DNA from: an uncultured Lachnospiraceae bacterium
Lineage (GTDB): Bacteria > Bacillota > Clostridia > Lachnospirales > Lachnospiraceae
Direction of reading: 5' to 3'
NCBI GenBank assembly: GCA_947570615.1
Contig: CANOVJ010000041.1
Coordinates: 1-36,851 of the forward strand
Length of the DNA: 36,851 nucleotides
Position numbers and translations under genes: made by a program. The stretch's first letter is position 1. Each line of letters starts with the position of its first letter. Below, one piece after another: positions 1 to 7,783 of this stretch. A model generated the notes under the pieces. The model was not told the origin of the DNA. It made no database searches and saw nothing but the letters and a program-made list of their open reading frames with translations.

Positions 1-12
1 GGAGAGATGATT

Positions 13-567
13 ATGAACGAAACCGCTATTGTAAAAATTGAAGAACACAGGAATGAAAAAGTGGTCTGCTTTACAGCGGACTGCATTGATCCGGAAAATG
101 AAGCGTGGGGCCAGATGTCAAAATGGTGTAAAATGAATGTACCGGACCGCACTGCCAGAAGATATGTGGGAGTAGCATTATCCGGTCATCATCCTCAGGT
201 AGTGGAACATCAAAACGCATCTGAACATGTAAAGCACCCTTACAAAGCAATGATGTATCTCATAGGCGATGAGTGTGGCCGGAAAGAATTTTGCGGTTTG
301 AAGGTGGAGGATGCTCCCTCGGGTTTGTTTTTGACAAACGACGTTATACTGAATCAGTTTGATGAGGATAATAAGGTTGATATAGCCCTTAGTATGATGA
401 AAGCTTCCGAGGCTTTTGTTGAATTTATAAAAAATACTCCGGATTATGAGTTTGATTGTCCGGCAGGCATCTTTTATGAAGAACATATTTTTTCGGAAAG
501 ATGGTTCGAGAACGGAGGGGTTCCGGATGGATTTCGGATGTGGGTGCCGATTGTCAGAGTCAGATAA
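13..567 (+). CDS. GyrI-like effector-binding domain protein
   Basis: The product is about 184 residues and resembles the stand-alone GyrI-like / AraC-type effector-binding fold, a small-molecule-binding domain often tied to drug sensing. Supporting signs are the alternating beta-strand pattern, a central YLIGDE segment and a C-terminal strand FRMWVPIV typical of the last strand of this fold. No DNA-binding helix-turn-helix is present, so it may be a sequestering protein or solitary sensor. I chose the ATG at 13 because GGAGAG at 1-6 touches the alternative ATG at 7 but is 6 nt from this one. The promoter lies outside the window. A second protein with a related domain is encoded at 15916-17030. 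The ligand is unknown and the family call is moderate. Confidence 0.6.
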   Translation: MNETAIVKIEEHRNEKVVCFTADCIDPENEAWGQMSKWCKMNVPDRTARRYVGVALSGHHPQVVEHQNASEHVKHPYKAMMYLIGDECGRKEFCGLKVEDAPSGLFLTNDVILNQFDEDNKVDIALSMMKASEAFVEFIKNTPDYEFDCPAGIFYEEHIFSERWFENGGVPDGFRMWVPIVRVR

Positions 568-673
568 TTATTGAAAATTTATTGTATTTGAAAGGTTTCG
601 GCAATCTATAAAACAAAGCTGTAGAGAAAATTGCAGCGGAATTATGGCAAAACGGGGCAGATGGAACAGAAGC

Positions 674-1051
674 ATGGAAACATACGCGCAGCATTCAGTC
701 CGACATTGCACAGATATGATTGCCCCCTTTGAAATGCCCAATGAGCGGGAAGAAGGCGGCTTCTATGCGGATCGCGAGTAATTCATGCTGTGTATTTATT
801 TCAACCATTTTCAGAATATTAATGAGTTCGCAAAGACTTTGTACGAGGAAGACAAGGATTGATTTCAATGGTTTGAAAAACAGTTTCCCGAGAGATTATG
901 CAAATGCCCGAATAACCGGAGCGTTTATTTTGGCAGCGAGCCAAGGCGTATCTGCGGACTTTCAAACCGGGCGGAGATCGTCAGCCCAGACGATCAGGAT
1001 CTGGACAGGGCATTATATATTTTAAGAAGATTCCGGAATATTGACCTGTAA
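674..1051 (+). pseudogene. Decayed ORF remnant with two in-frame stops
   Basis: Read from the ATG at 674 in one frame, the sequence has protein-like composition but is interrupted by TAA at 779-781 and TGA at 860-862 before a final TAA at 1049-1051. The last segment, ending in LDRALYILRRFRNIDL, looks like the amphipathic C-terminal helix of a real protein. I do not recognise the family. The stops without a frame change suggest a gene decaying by point mutation. It could also be chance open sequence. Confidence 0.3.
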
Positions 1052-1121
1052 TTTACAGGAGCCTCGGAGGATATATGGGTATTTCGGAAAGCATAACAAA
1101 AAGAAGAAGGAGAGAAAAAAC

Positions 1122-1247
1122 ATGATCACGGAAGCTTTTGACAATCAATCACCGGCAATCATCAATCCGCAAATTAAGGAAAATGTACCCCGGGTCGATG
1201 GGTGTATTCTGACTTTTTCCCATGTGATCGAAAAGTTTGTATTTTAA
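1122..1247 (+). pseudogene. Truncated start of a nucleoside phosphorylase-like gene
   Basis: An ATG at 1122, preceded by AAGGAGAG at a workable distance, opens a 41-codon frame beginning MITEAFDN and ending in TFSHVIEKFVF before a stop. This start resembles the N-terminus of clostridial nucleoside-phosphorylase-family proteins, which continue for about 200 more residues. Nothing matching a continuation is seen downstream, so I read this as a 5' fragment left by a deletion. The family assignment rests on remembered similarity over a short stretch and is tentative. Confidence 0.35.
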
Positions 1248-1344
1248 AATGGTGTACCAGATGAATGGCGGGAGAGTGTCTTGGGTGTAAGTGATTTTCG
1301 ATTTTGATTCATGCTTTTCATGTTAATATTTCAGAAAAATCAGA

Positions 1345-1373
1345 TTGTGAGTCCTTGCACGACGGGATATAAT
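1345..1373 (+). promoter_or_regulatory. Sigma-A-type promoter for the PD-(D/E)XK gene
   Basis: TTGTGA at 1345-1350 and TATAAT at 1368-1373 are separated by 17 nt, a good vegetative promoter spacing. It lies about 60 nt upstream of the GTG start at 1432, with no other gene between. Confidence 0.55.
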
Positions 1374-1431
1374 AATAGTAACTTAATGATGAGATGGCAA
1401 AAGAAAAGACAGTCAAGAAGGCGGTGATTAA

Positions 1432-2230
1432 GTGGCTGGAGAAGAAATACGGCAGGATACCAGAACTGTAGAGCAGATTGTTGACGGCATGAGCTTATTC
1501 GATGATGATCTGATGTCTATGGTGTTTGATGGCAATATAGAAGCAACAGAGCTTCTGTTAAAGATTATACTGAAAAAGGACGATATTCAGGTTATAAGCG
1601 TTGTAGGGCAGAGAGAATTGCAAAGTCCTGTGGTTAGCGGGCGGGATATCCGTTTAGATATTCTGGCAAAGGACAGTACGGGAAAGCACTACAATGTTGA
1701 GGTACAGCAAAAGCCGGAGGGGGGCGCACATACGCCGCGCCAGATTTAATAGCAGTATGATGGATTCCCGGATGCTGAAAGCGGGACAGGAGTTTTCGGA
1801 GTTACAGGATTCGTATATGGTATTTATCACCCGGACGGATATCTTTAACCGGGGGATACCAATTTATACGATTAATCGTCATTTTGAGGAAACGAAGGAG
1901 TTGTTTGATGATGGTTCTCATATTGTGTATGTGAATGGAAACTATAAGGGAGATGATACAATTGGAAGATTGATACATGACTTTGGCTGTAAGGAATCAA
2001 AGGATATGTATTATCCGGAATTGGCTAAAGGGGTGCGGCATTTTAAGGAAGAAGGAGGTCGAGAGAGAATGTGCGAAGCGGTTGAGAAATATGCGGAAAA
2101 TACAAGACTGAATAGTCTTTTGGAGTCTATAAAGAATTTGATGGATTCCATGAAGTGGTCTGCAGATCAGGCTATGACGGCTATGAAGGTATCTGATGCA
2201 GATAAGGCTATACTTTTGAAGAAACTATGA
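1432..2230 (+). pseudogene. PD-(D/E)XK nuclease family (Rpn/transposase-like) gene, frameshifted
   Basis: The first part (1432-1749 frame, GTG start after AAGGCGG) encodes the N-terminal half of a PD-(D/E)XK nuclease of the Rpn / 'nuclease family transposase' group. It includes LFDDDLMSMVFDGN and the catalytic RLDILAKD...NVEVQQ block (D and ExQ). The second part, in the +1 frame, continues with RRARFNSSMMDSRMLKAGQ, FITRTDIF and a helical C-terminus ending at 2230. One extra G in the six-G run at 1719-1724 explains the break: removing it restores KPEGAHIRRARFNSS. Family members are roughly 270-300 residues, matching the joined length. Rpn proteins are RecA-independent recombination and defence nucleases. 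The gene is either inactivated, expressed by slippage on the G run, or carries a sequencing error. An internal in-frame C-terminal product, as known for some rpn genes, is possible but not shown. Confidence 0.7.
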
Positions 2231-2545
2231 GTAGTGAAATAAATAATAGAAATTTGTTTGATTGGATTGTTATAAAAATGATGTTTTGGCAAGGATATTT
2301 GTGGGAATACCCTTATATGCAATATTTATATGTTTTAGATTACAAAAAGGATTAAAAATATCATCCATTTTATGCTTATCTGCAAATATACAAGTAGAGA
2401 GTTGAAGAAATTTTTAATCTCCATTGCAATGATTTTTTCAAGCTTATGTCTGTAGTATCTATTCTGTTGGAAATATACTGTTCAATAGTATTGGTAGAGA
2501 TAGAAGGCTACGGATTCCGGGCATCCATTGGCGGTTGTAGGCTGA
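2231..2545. other. A+T-rich intergenic stretch without a gene
   Basis: I see no supported coding frame, RNA gene or clear promoter between the end of the PD-(D/E)XK gene and the palindrome at 2546. Short open frames on either strand lack ribosome sites and protein-like composition. Confidence 0.5.
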
Positions 2546-2574
2546 GTTACTACACCAAAAAAAGGTGTAGTAAC
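2546..2574. repeat. Perfect 11-bp inverted repeat with poly-A loop
   Basis: The arms gttactacacc and ggtgtagtaac are exact complements separated by seven A residues. There is no T-run after it on the plus strand, so it is not a standard terminator in that direction. On the minus strand the loop would be poly-U. It may be a remnant of a mobile-element end or a structured transcript element. Confidence 0.6.
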
Positions 2575-2610
2575 GATATATAACGGGTGATATTCTAAAT
2601 TCTGGTACGC

Positions 2611-2645
2611 GCGAACCCGCATAAACACTGGGTTCGCAAAATTTT
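2611..2645. terminator. Possible terminator hairpin upstream of clpB
   Basis: gcgaaccc (2611-2618) and gggttcgc (2630-2637) form an 8-bp perfect stem with an 11-nt loop, followed by AAAATTTT. The tail is weaker than a classic T-run. It sits just before the clpB promoter, where it could insulate it from upstream transcription. Confidence 0.4.
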
Positions 2646-2654
2646 AATAAATAA

Positions 2655-2697
2655 CTAGCACTCACCTCTTGACACTGCTAACAATCAGTGTTATATT
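2655..2697 (+). promoter_or_regulatory. clpB promoter overlapped by CIRCE-like and second inverted repeat
   Basis: TTGACA (2669-2674) and TATATT (2692-2697) with a 17-nt spacer form a strong sigma-A promoter. Overlapping it, ctagcactc (2655-2663), nine bases, then cactgctaa (2673-2681) matches the HrcA operator CIRCE consensus (TTAGCACTC-N9-GAGTGCTAA) at about 8/9 and 7/9 positions. A separate inverted repeat, acactg (2672-2677) and cagtgt (2686-2691), lies inside the spacer. Heat-shock control by HrcA is therefore plausible for clpB. The degenerate second half-site is the main doubt. Confidence 0.6.
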
Positions 2698-2762
2698 CAC
2701 TCTAGAACAAAGAGGATGACCTGACGGAGAAACCAACCTCATGTTAAGCATGCATTAAGCAA

Positions 2763-2787
2763 TGGGCGGTGTGCTTCGCAGACTGCC
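2763..2787 (+). other. Hairpin in the clpB 5' leader
   Basis: The leader between the promoter and the clpB start is about 240 nt. It contains an imperfect stem-loop (gggcggtgtgc with gcagactgccc, one mismatch and one G-U pair). No ligand-binding riboswitch class is recognised. A role in leader stability or thermosensing is only a guess. Confidence 0.35.
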
Positions 2788-2942
2788 CTTATGTTCAGCA
2801 ACAGGAATATATTTAAGCCTCCGGTCGGATATACTGTTATCACGGGCCGATTTGATCACAATAAGCTGGCGCGCGAAGTGCGGCAGCAATTTGTATGGGC
2901 CCGCCGTTTTCCGACAGAAGGGGAAGGCAGGAAGGAGCGCTT

Positions 2943-5525
2943 ATGAACATATCAAAATTTACACAGAAATCCATGCAGGCAGTGGAGGGCTGCGAGAAGC
3001 TGGCCTACGAATATGGCAATCAGGAGATCGAGCAGGAGCATCTGCTCTACAGTCTGCTGACCATCGACGACAGCCTGATTTTAAAGCTGGTGGAAAAGAT
3101 GGAGATCAACACCCAGTATTTCCTGAATAAGGTGGAGGAAGCTGTAGGCAGACGGGTGAAGGTGCAGGGCGGAAAGGTCTATGTGGGCCAGGATCTGAAC
3201 AAGGTTTTAGTCTCTGCCGAGGAGGAGGCGAAGGCCCTTTCCGACGAATATGTGTCTGTGGAGCATCTTTTTCTGGCGATGATAAAGCATCCGAATAAGG
3301 CGGTTAAGGCCCTGTTCCAGGAGTTTGGCATTACCAGGGAGCGGTTTTTGCAGGCGCTCTCCACGGTCAGAGGCAACCAGCGGGTGACCAGCGACAACCC
3401 GGAGGCCACCTACGATACGCTGGCCAAATACGGTCAGGAGCTGGTGGAAAAGGCCAGGGAGCAGAAGCTTGATCCGGTGATTGGCAGGGACTCCGAGATC
3501 CGCAACGTGATCCGTATTCTTTCCCGGAAGACCAAGAACAATCCGGTGCTCATCGGCGAGCCCGGCGTGGGCAAGACGGCGGTGGTGGAGGGCCTGGCTC
3601 AGCGGATTGTCCGGGGCGATGTTCCCCAGGGGCTGAAGGATAAGAAGATCTTTGCGCTGGATATGGGCGCGCTGGTGGCGGGAGCCAAATACCGGGGCGA
3701 GTTCGAGGAGAGGCTGAAGGCGGTTCTGGAGGATGTGAAGGGGAGCGACGGTCAGATCATTCTTTTCATCGACGAGCTCCACACCATCGTGGGGGCCGGC
3801 AAGACGGACGGCGCGCTGGACGCCGGGAATATGCTCAAGCCCATGCTGGCCAGAGGCGAGCTTCACTGCATCGGGGCCACCACCCTGGATGAATACCGGC
3901 AGTATATCGAGAAGGACGCCGCCCTGGAGCGGAGATTCCAGCCGGTGATGGTGGAGGAGCCCACGGTGGAGGACACGGTTTCCATTTTGCGTGGACTCAA
4001 GGAGCGCTACGAGGTCTACCATGGGGTGAAGATCATGGACAATGCCCTGGTGAGCGCGGCGGTGCTCTCTAACCGCTATATATCGGATCGTTTTCTGCCT
4101 GATAAGGCCATCGACCTGGTGGACGAGGCCTGCGCCCTGATCAAGACGGAGTTGGATTCCATGCCCACGGAGCTGGACGAGTTACAGCGCCGGGTGATGC
4201 AGATGGAAATAGAGGAGACGGCCCTTAAGAAGGAGGATGACCGGATCAGTCAGGAACGGCTGGAGGCCCTGCAGAGGGAACTTGCCGAGCAGAAGGAGGA
4301 GCTGAGCAACCGCAAGGCCCAGTGGGAGAATGAAAAGGCTTCCGTGGAAAAGCTCTCAAAACTCCGGGAGGAGATCGACGCGGTGGGAAGCCAGATCGAG
4401 ATCGCCCAGCGGGAGGGAGACTACGAGAAGGCGGCGGAGTTAAGCTACAGCAAACTGCCTTCCCTGAAAAAGCAGCTTGAGATCGAGGAGGATCAGATTA
4501 AAAAGAAAGACCTCTCTCTGGTACACGAGAGTGTGTCCGAGGAGGAGATCGCCCGGATTATTTCCCGGTGGACCGGAATCCCGGTGGCGAAGCTGACGGA
4601 GAGCGAGCGAAACAAGACGCTGCATCTGGACGACGAGCTGCACAGGCGGGTGGTGGGACAGGACGAGGGCGTTACCAGAGTGACAGAGGCCATCATCCGT
4701 TCCAAAGCGGGGATCAAGGATCCCACCAAGCCCATCGGCTCCTTCCTTTTCCTTGGCCCTACGGGCGTGGGAAAGACAGAGCTGGCCAAAGCCCTGGCGG
4801 CCTCCCTGTTCGACGATGAGAGCAACATGGTCCGGATCGACATGAGCGAGTACATGGAGAAATACTCCGTATCCAGACTGATCGGAGCTCCTCCCGGATA
4901 TGTGGGCTATGAGGAGGGTGGACAGTTGACCGAAGCGGTCAGAAGAAAACCCTACTCAGTGGTTCTATTTGACGAGATCGAGAAGGCCCACCCGGATGTG
5001 TTCAACGTGCTGCTGCAGGTTCTGGACGACGGGCGGATCACAGACTCTCAGGGACGGACGGTGGATTTCAAGAATACCATCCTGATTATGACCTCCAATA
5101 TCGGAGCGTCTTACCTCCTGGACGGGATTGACCAGAACGGTCAGATCAGTGAGGCGGCGGAAAATCTGGTACTGAATGACCTGCGGGCTCATTTCAGGCC
5201 GGAATTTTTAAACCGTCTGGACGAGACGATCCTGTTTAAGCCTCTCTCCAAAGACAATATCGGCGGCATTATCCGGCTGATCATTGCGGATCTGAACCGG
5301 AGGCTCTCAGACAGAGAGCTTAAGGTGAAGCTCTCCCCGGAGGCGGAGAACTTTATTGTAGAAAACGCCTACGACCCGGTTTACGGCGCAAGGCCCCTGA
5401 AACGGTATATCCAGAAGTATGTGGAGACCCTTTCCGCGAAGCTGATTCTGGCGGACCGGGTTCAGCAGGGGGATACCATCCTGATCACAGTGCGAAACGG
5501 GGAGCTCGCGGCACAGGCAGGATAA
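2943..5525 (+). CDS. clpB: ATP-dependent disaggregase ClpB
   Basis: ClpB is a hexameric AAA+ chaperone that, with DnaK, pulls apart protein aggregates in the cytoplasm. The 860-residue length is typical. Order of parts: N-terminal Clp repeats (about 1-145), first AAA+ domain with Walker A GEPGVGKT at 205-212 and Walker B ILFIDELH, the M-domain coiled coil (about 400-530, rich in Glu/Lys), second AAA+ domain with GPTGVGKT from residue 605 and [10 protein letters not shown], then the C-terminal D2-small domain ([12 protein letters not shown]). The M-domain separates it from ClpA and ClpC. The ATG at 2943 follows GGAAGGAG at good spacing and matches the family N-terminus ([10 protein letters not shown]). 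It is driven by the promoter at 2669-2697 with a CIRCE-like operator, and is followed closely by a DUF4250 gene that may be co-transcribed. Confidence 0.97.
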   Translation: MNISKFTQKSMQAVEGCEKLAYEYGNQEIEQEHLLYSLLTIDDSLILKLVEKMEINTQYFLNKVEEAVGRRVKVQGGKVYVGQDLNKVLVSAEEEAKALSDEYVSVEHLFLAMIKHPNKAVKALFQEFGITRERFLQALSTVRGNQRVTSDNPEATYDTLAKYGQELVEKAREQKLDPVIGRDSEIRNVIRILSRKTKNNPVLIGEPGVGKTAVVEGLAQRIVRGDVPQGLKDKKIFALDMGALVAGAKYRGEFEERLKAVLEDVKGSDGQIILFIDELHTIVGAGKTDGALDAGNMLKPMLARGELHCIGATTLDEYRQYIEKDAALERRFQPVMVEEPTVEDTVSILRGLKERYEVYHGVKIMDNALVSAAVLSNRYISDRFLPDKAIDLVDEACALIKTELDSMPTELDELQRRVMQMEIEETALKKEDDRISQERLEALQRELAEQKEELSNRKAQWENEKASVEKLSKLREEIDAVGSQIEIAQREGDYEKAAELSYSKLPSLKKQLEIEEDQIKKKDLSLVHESVSEEEIARIISRWTGIPVAKLTESERNKTLHLDDELHRRVVGQDEGVTRVTEAIIRSKAGIKDPTKPIGSFLFLGPTGVGKTELAKALAASLFDDESNMVRIDMSEYMEKYSVSRLIGAPPGYVGYEEGGQLTEAVRRKPYSVVLFDEIEKAHPDVFNVLLQVLDDGRITDSQGRTVDFKNTILIMTSNIGASYLLDGIDQNGQISEAAENLVLNDLRAHFRPEFLNRLDETILFKPLSKDNIGGIIRLIIADLNRRLSDRELKVKLSPEAENFIVENAYDPVYGARPLKRYIQKYVETLSAKLILADRVQQGDTILITVRNGELAAQAG

Positions 5526-5607
5526 AAGCACAGGAAGAAGTTCCAGGCAAAGTGCAGGCAAAACCTGCAAAAAGGCCTGCGGTTTGAAGAAAGGTACAGG
5601 TACTGAC

Positions 5608-5784
5608 ATGCAGATTCCGAAGGATCCCATTATGCTCTTAAGCTTTATCAATTTAAAACTCCGGGACTATTACTCCGGTCTGGACGCCCTGTGCGAGGAT
5701 CTGGAGCTGGATCCCGGGGAAATTAAGGAAAAACTTAAAGGCGCGGGCTATTCCTACGACAGTGACCGCAATCAGTTTGTGTGA
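5608..5784 (+). CDS. DUF4250 domain small protein
   Basis: A 58-residue protein beginning MQIPKDPIMLLSFINLKLRD and ending YSYDSDRNQFV, matching the compact DUF4250 family common in Clostridia, whose function is unknown. The conserved features are the N-terminal PKDP-LLSF-N-LRD block and the terminal Y-Y-NQF motif. The ATG at 5608 fits the family start. Its ribosome site is weak (AAAGG about 13 nt upstream), so expression may depend on read-through from clpB, 80 nt upstream. A strong terminator follows at 5904. Confidence 0.85.
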   Translation: MQIPKDPIMLLSFINLKLRDYYSGLDALCEDLELDPGEIKEKLKGAGYSYDSDRNQFV

Positions 5785-5903
5785 AGCCTGGAAGTAAACT
5801 TTCAGACGTTCTGCTGGTGCAGTACCACGGGTCTTATCCCGAGGGGGATCCGGCGGATTTTCCGGGGGCCATCCGTGGTGTGCAGGGGTATAAGGGTGAG
5901 ATG

Positions 5904-5945
5904 ACCGGCATGTGCAGAAAAAGTGCATGTGCCGGTTATTTTTGT
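5904..5945 (+). terminator. Rho-independent terminator after clpB-DUF4250
   Basis: accggcatgtgca pairs with tgcatgtgccggt around a GAAAAAG loop with two central mismatches, followed by TTATTTTT. This is a convincing end for the clpB transcript. The region 5785-5903 holds no gene that I can support. Confidence 0.75.
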
Positions 5946-5964
5946 GCAGAATTTACGAAAATGG

Positions 5965-5992
5965 TTGTCTTTTTCATGAACTCATGTATAAT
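5965..5992 (+). promoter_or_regulatory. Promoter of the UroD-family gene
   Basis: TTGTCT (5965-5970) and TATAAT (5987-5992) with a 16-nt spacer. The predicted transcript would start at about 6000, exactly at the 12-bp tandem repeat, and then run into the GTG-initiated gene at 6069. Confidence 0.6.
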
Positions 5993-6000
5993 GATATTAC

Positions 6001-6048
6001 AAATCATATTTAAAATCATATTTAAAATCATATTTAAAACCTGATTTA
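6001..6048. repeat. Four-copy 12-bp tandem repeat in 5' leader
   Basis: Three exact copies of aaatcatattta (6001-6036) are followed by a degenerate fourth, aaacctgattta (6037-6048). The array lies between the predicted transcription start and the ribosome site of the UroD-family gene. It may be an operator array or a slippage-prone spacer. It is too short and has no spacers, so it is not a CRISPR. Confidence 0.8.
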
Positions 6049-6068
6049 TAACCGAAAGGAGAAGTAAG

Positions 6069-7046
6069 GTGGATAAAAGGACAAGGGTACTGGCGGCAAT
6101 GAACGGAGAGAAGGTGGATCATGTCCCTGTGGGATTCTGGTTTCACTTTGCGGGAAAGGAGGCGGAGGGAGACGCCTGCGTACAGGCGCATTTGAAGTAT
6201 TACAGGGAGACTGACCTGGATTTCGTGAAAATCATGTGCGATGGCTATTTCTCCTTTCCCCTTCCGCAGATCCGGTGTGCCGCGGACTGGAAAGAAGTGG
6301 AGCCGCTTGCAAAGGACCATCCGTTTATCAGGGAGCAGGTGGACCGGGCGAGGGCGATTGTGGAGGAGATTGGAAAGGAACGCTGCGTGTTTTACAATGT
6401 GTTTGCCCCCTTTTCCTCCCTGCGGTTCGGCGCGGAGGCCATCGGGCTGGATGACGTGGCGGTGATGGCCCATGTGCGGGAGGACCGCGCGGCGGTGATG
6501 CATGCGCTGGATGCGATCGCCTGGTCAAACGCGCTGCTTACGGAGCTTCTGATCACGGAGGCAGGCTGTGACGGAGTGTATTATTGTGTGCAGAGCGGGG
6601 AGTATGACCGGTTTGCGCCCCAGGAGTACGAAGCGGTGGCGGCCCCCGGCGATCTCTATGTTCTCGAGCATGCCAACCGGTTTTCGGACAATAATATCAT
6701 CCATATGTGCGGATGGGCGGGAAGCCGGAACCGGCTGGAGCTGTGGAGGAATTATCCTGCGAAGGTGATTAACTGGGCTGTCCATGTGGAGGGAATGGAT
6801 CTGGAAGAGGGAAGAGCTTATTTTGGGAACAGGACATCCCTGGGCGGCTTTGAGACGCACTGGGACGGAACGGTTCGGGAAGGGATTATTTATAACGGAA
6901 CAAAGCAGGAGCTGCAGGAATATACCAGAGAACTGATTCTGGACCATGGAAAAAGAGGGCTTATGCTGGGCGGAGACTGTACAATCGACGCAGGCATCGA
7001 CCGGGAAAGGATCCGCTGGATTGTGGAGGCCGCCAGAAGCCTGTAG
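6069..7046 (+). CDS. Uroporphyrinogen decarboxylase-family protein, MtaA/MtbA-like
   Basis: The 325-residue protein has the UroD TIM-barrel pattern (MNGEKVDHVPVGFW at the start, SGEYDRFAPQEYE in the middle). It carries H212-x-C214 in IIHMCGWAG and C304 in GGDCTIDAG, the arrangement of the H-x-C...C zinc site of MtaA/MtbA corrinoid:coenzyme M methyltransferases, rather than the haem-pathway enzyme. A zinc-dependent methyl-transfer role is therefore inferred; the acceptor is unknown. No corrinoid protein or haem genes are nearby. The GTG at 6069 follows AAAGGAGAAGTAAG. The gene lies just upstream of a GntR regulator and two large glycosidases on the same strand, so it probably belongs to a sugar-use block. 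A catabolic UroD paralogue of another activity cannot be excluded. Confidence 0.75.
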   Translation: MDKRTRVLAAMNGEKVDHVPVGFWFHFAGKEAEGDACVQAHLKYYRETDLDFVKIMCDGYFSFPLPQIRCAADWKEVEPLAKDHPFIREQVDRARAIVEEIGKERCVFYNVFAPFSSLRFGAEAIGLDDVAVMAHVREDRAAVMHALDAIAWSNALLTELLITEAGCDGVYYCVQSGEYDRFAPQEYEAVAAPGDLYVLEHANRFSDNNIIHMCGWAGSRNRLELWRNYPAKVINWAVHVEGMDLEEGRAYFGNRTSLGGFETHWDGTVREGIIYNGTKQELQEYTRELILDHGKRGLMLGGDCTIDAGIDRERIRWIVEAARSL

Positions 7047-7055
7047 ACGGCAACA

Positions 7056-7096
7056 AAAGCTCTCGGAGCTTTGGAAGGAGCATGGTTATAAATATG
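7056..7096 (+). repeat. Hairpin-RBS-ATG cassette, copy A
   Basis: aaagctc-tcg-gagcttt (7056-7072) forms a perfect stem that directly abuts the Shine-Dalgarno GGAAGGAG (7073-7080), followed by CATGGTTATAAATATG. The same arrangement with about 36 of 40 bases identical occurs at 18406-18447 before sbcC. In both copies two in-frame ATGs occur 12 nt apart, one just after and one 13 nt after the Shine-Dalgarno. Confidence 0.75.
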
Positions 7097-7735
7097 GAAC
7101 TGACAAAACCGAAAAAGAAGACGCTGACCGACAGGGTGCATGACGGAATATTGGAGATGATTATCCGGAACACCACTCAGGATGAGATTGTCTTTAACGA
7201 AAGCCAGCTGATGGAAGCATTCGGCGTCAGCAAGGCTCCTGTAAGGGAGGCGCTGGTCAGGCTTTGCAGCGAGGGGGTCCTGAGGATTATCCCGCGCTAT
7301 GGGTATGTGGTGGAAAAGCTCACGGACAGGGACGAGGAGGATGTGATCCGGATGCGGATCCTTCTGGAAACAGAGGCGTTAAAGTCGAACTTTTCCCGCA
7401 TTGTACCACACCGTCTGGATGAAATCAGAGCACAGATCGAACGTTCCTGTGCAAGCGCTGATATGGATGTCTGGGGGATATGGGAATATAACGAAGAATT
7501 TCATCTGATGCTGGCTTCTTATGGAGAGAATCAGATTCTGACCCGTTTCCTCGGGGAGAGCTTGCAGATACACAAACGCATCTATGCCAGGCGGTGGTGG
7601 AGGGAGCGCAGCAGCCTGAATACCCGATCCGATTCGGCTCCCCACATGAGAATTTATCAGGCGCTGTGCGAGGGCGACCTGGAAGCGGGGATGCGTGTTT
7701 TAAGGCAGGATATTGCTTCCGGGTGTATTACCTGA
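7094..7735 (+). CDS. GntR-family transcriptional regulator (FCD type)
   Basis: About 213 residues. The N-terminal winged helix-turn-helix (about 5-75) has the GntR pattern: TLTDRVHDGILEMII, FNESQLMEAFGVSKAPVREAL, then VLRIIPRYGYVV. The C-terminal part (about 80-210) is all-helical, with RMRILLETEAL and an EYNEEFHLMLA segment that fits the FCD ligand-binding domain of FadR-like members. These regulators usually bind carboxylic acids or sugar acids. It sits between the UroD-family gene (47 nt gap) and the GH2 gene (48 nt gap), so it probably controls this block. Two ATGs are in frame; I chose 7094 by analogy with sbcC, which has the same leader and a family-defined start at the second ATG. A start at 7082 is possible. 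Confidence 0.85.
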   Translation: MELTKPKKKTLTDRVHDGILEMIIRNTTQDEIVFNESQLMEAFGVSKAPVREALVRLCSEGVLRIIPRYGYVVEKLTDRDEEDVIRMRILLETEALKSNFSRIVPHRLDEIRAQIERSCASADMDVWGIWEYNEEFHLMLASYGENQILTRFLGESLQIHKRIYARRWWRERSSLNTRSDSAPHMRIYQALCEGDLEAGMRVLRQDIASGCIT

Positions 7736-7783
7736 ACATCGATGGAAAAGCCGGAATAACAATAAGGCACAAGGAGGGAGAGC

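Noticed and set aside
2762-3130. 122-residue plus-strand frame across the clpB leader
   Set aside because: It runs into clpB in another frame, has no ribosome site and its second half is a clpB shadow.
3207-4022. 271-residue open frame on the minus strand inside clpB
   Set aside because: It mirrors the codon pattern of clpB, lacks a ribosome site and has His/Leu/Gly-rich shadow composition.
5781-6044. 87-residue frame after the DUF4250 gene
   Set aside because: It spans the terminator, the promoter and the 12-bp tandem repeat, and the sequence is not protein-like.
6001-6048. CRISPR array
   Set aside because: The 12-bp units are directly joined with no spacers and there are no cas genes.
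6069-7046. HemE of haem synthesis
   Set aside because: The H-x-C...C zinc pattern and the glycosidase setting point to the MtaA-like branch, and no other haem gene is near.
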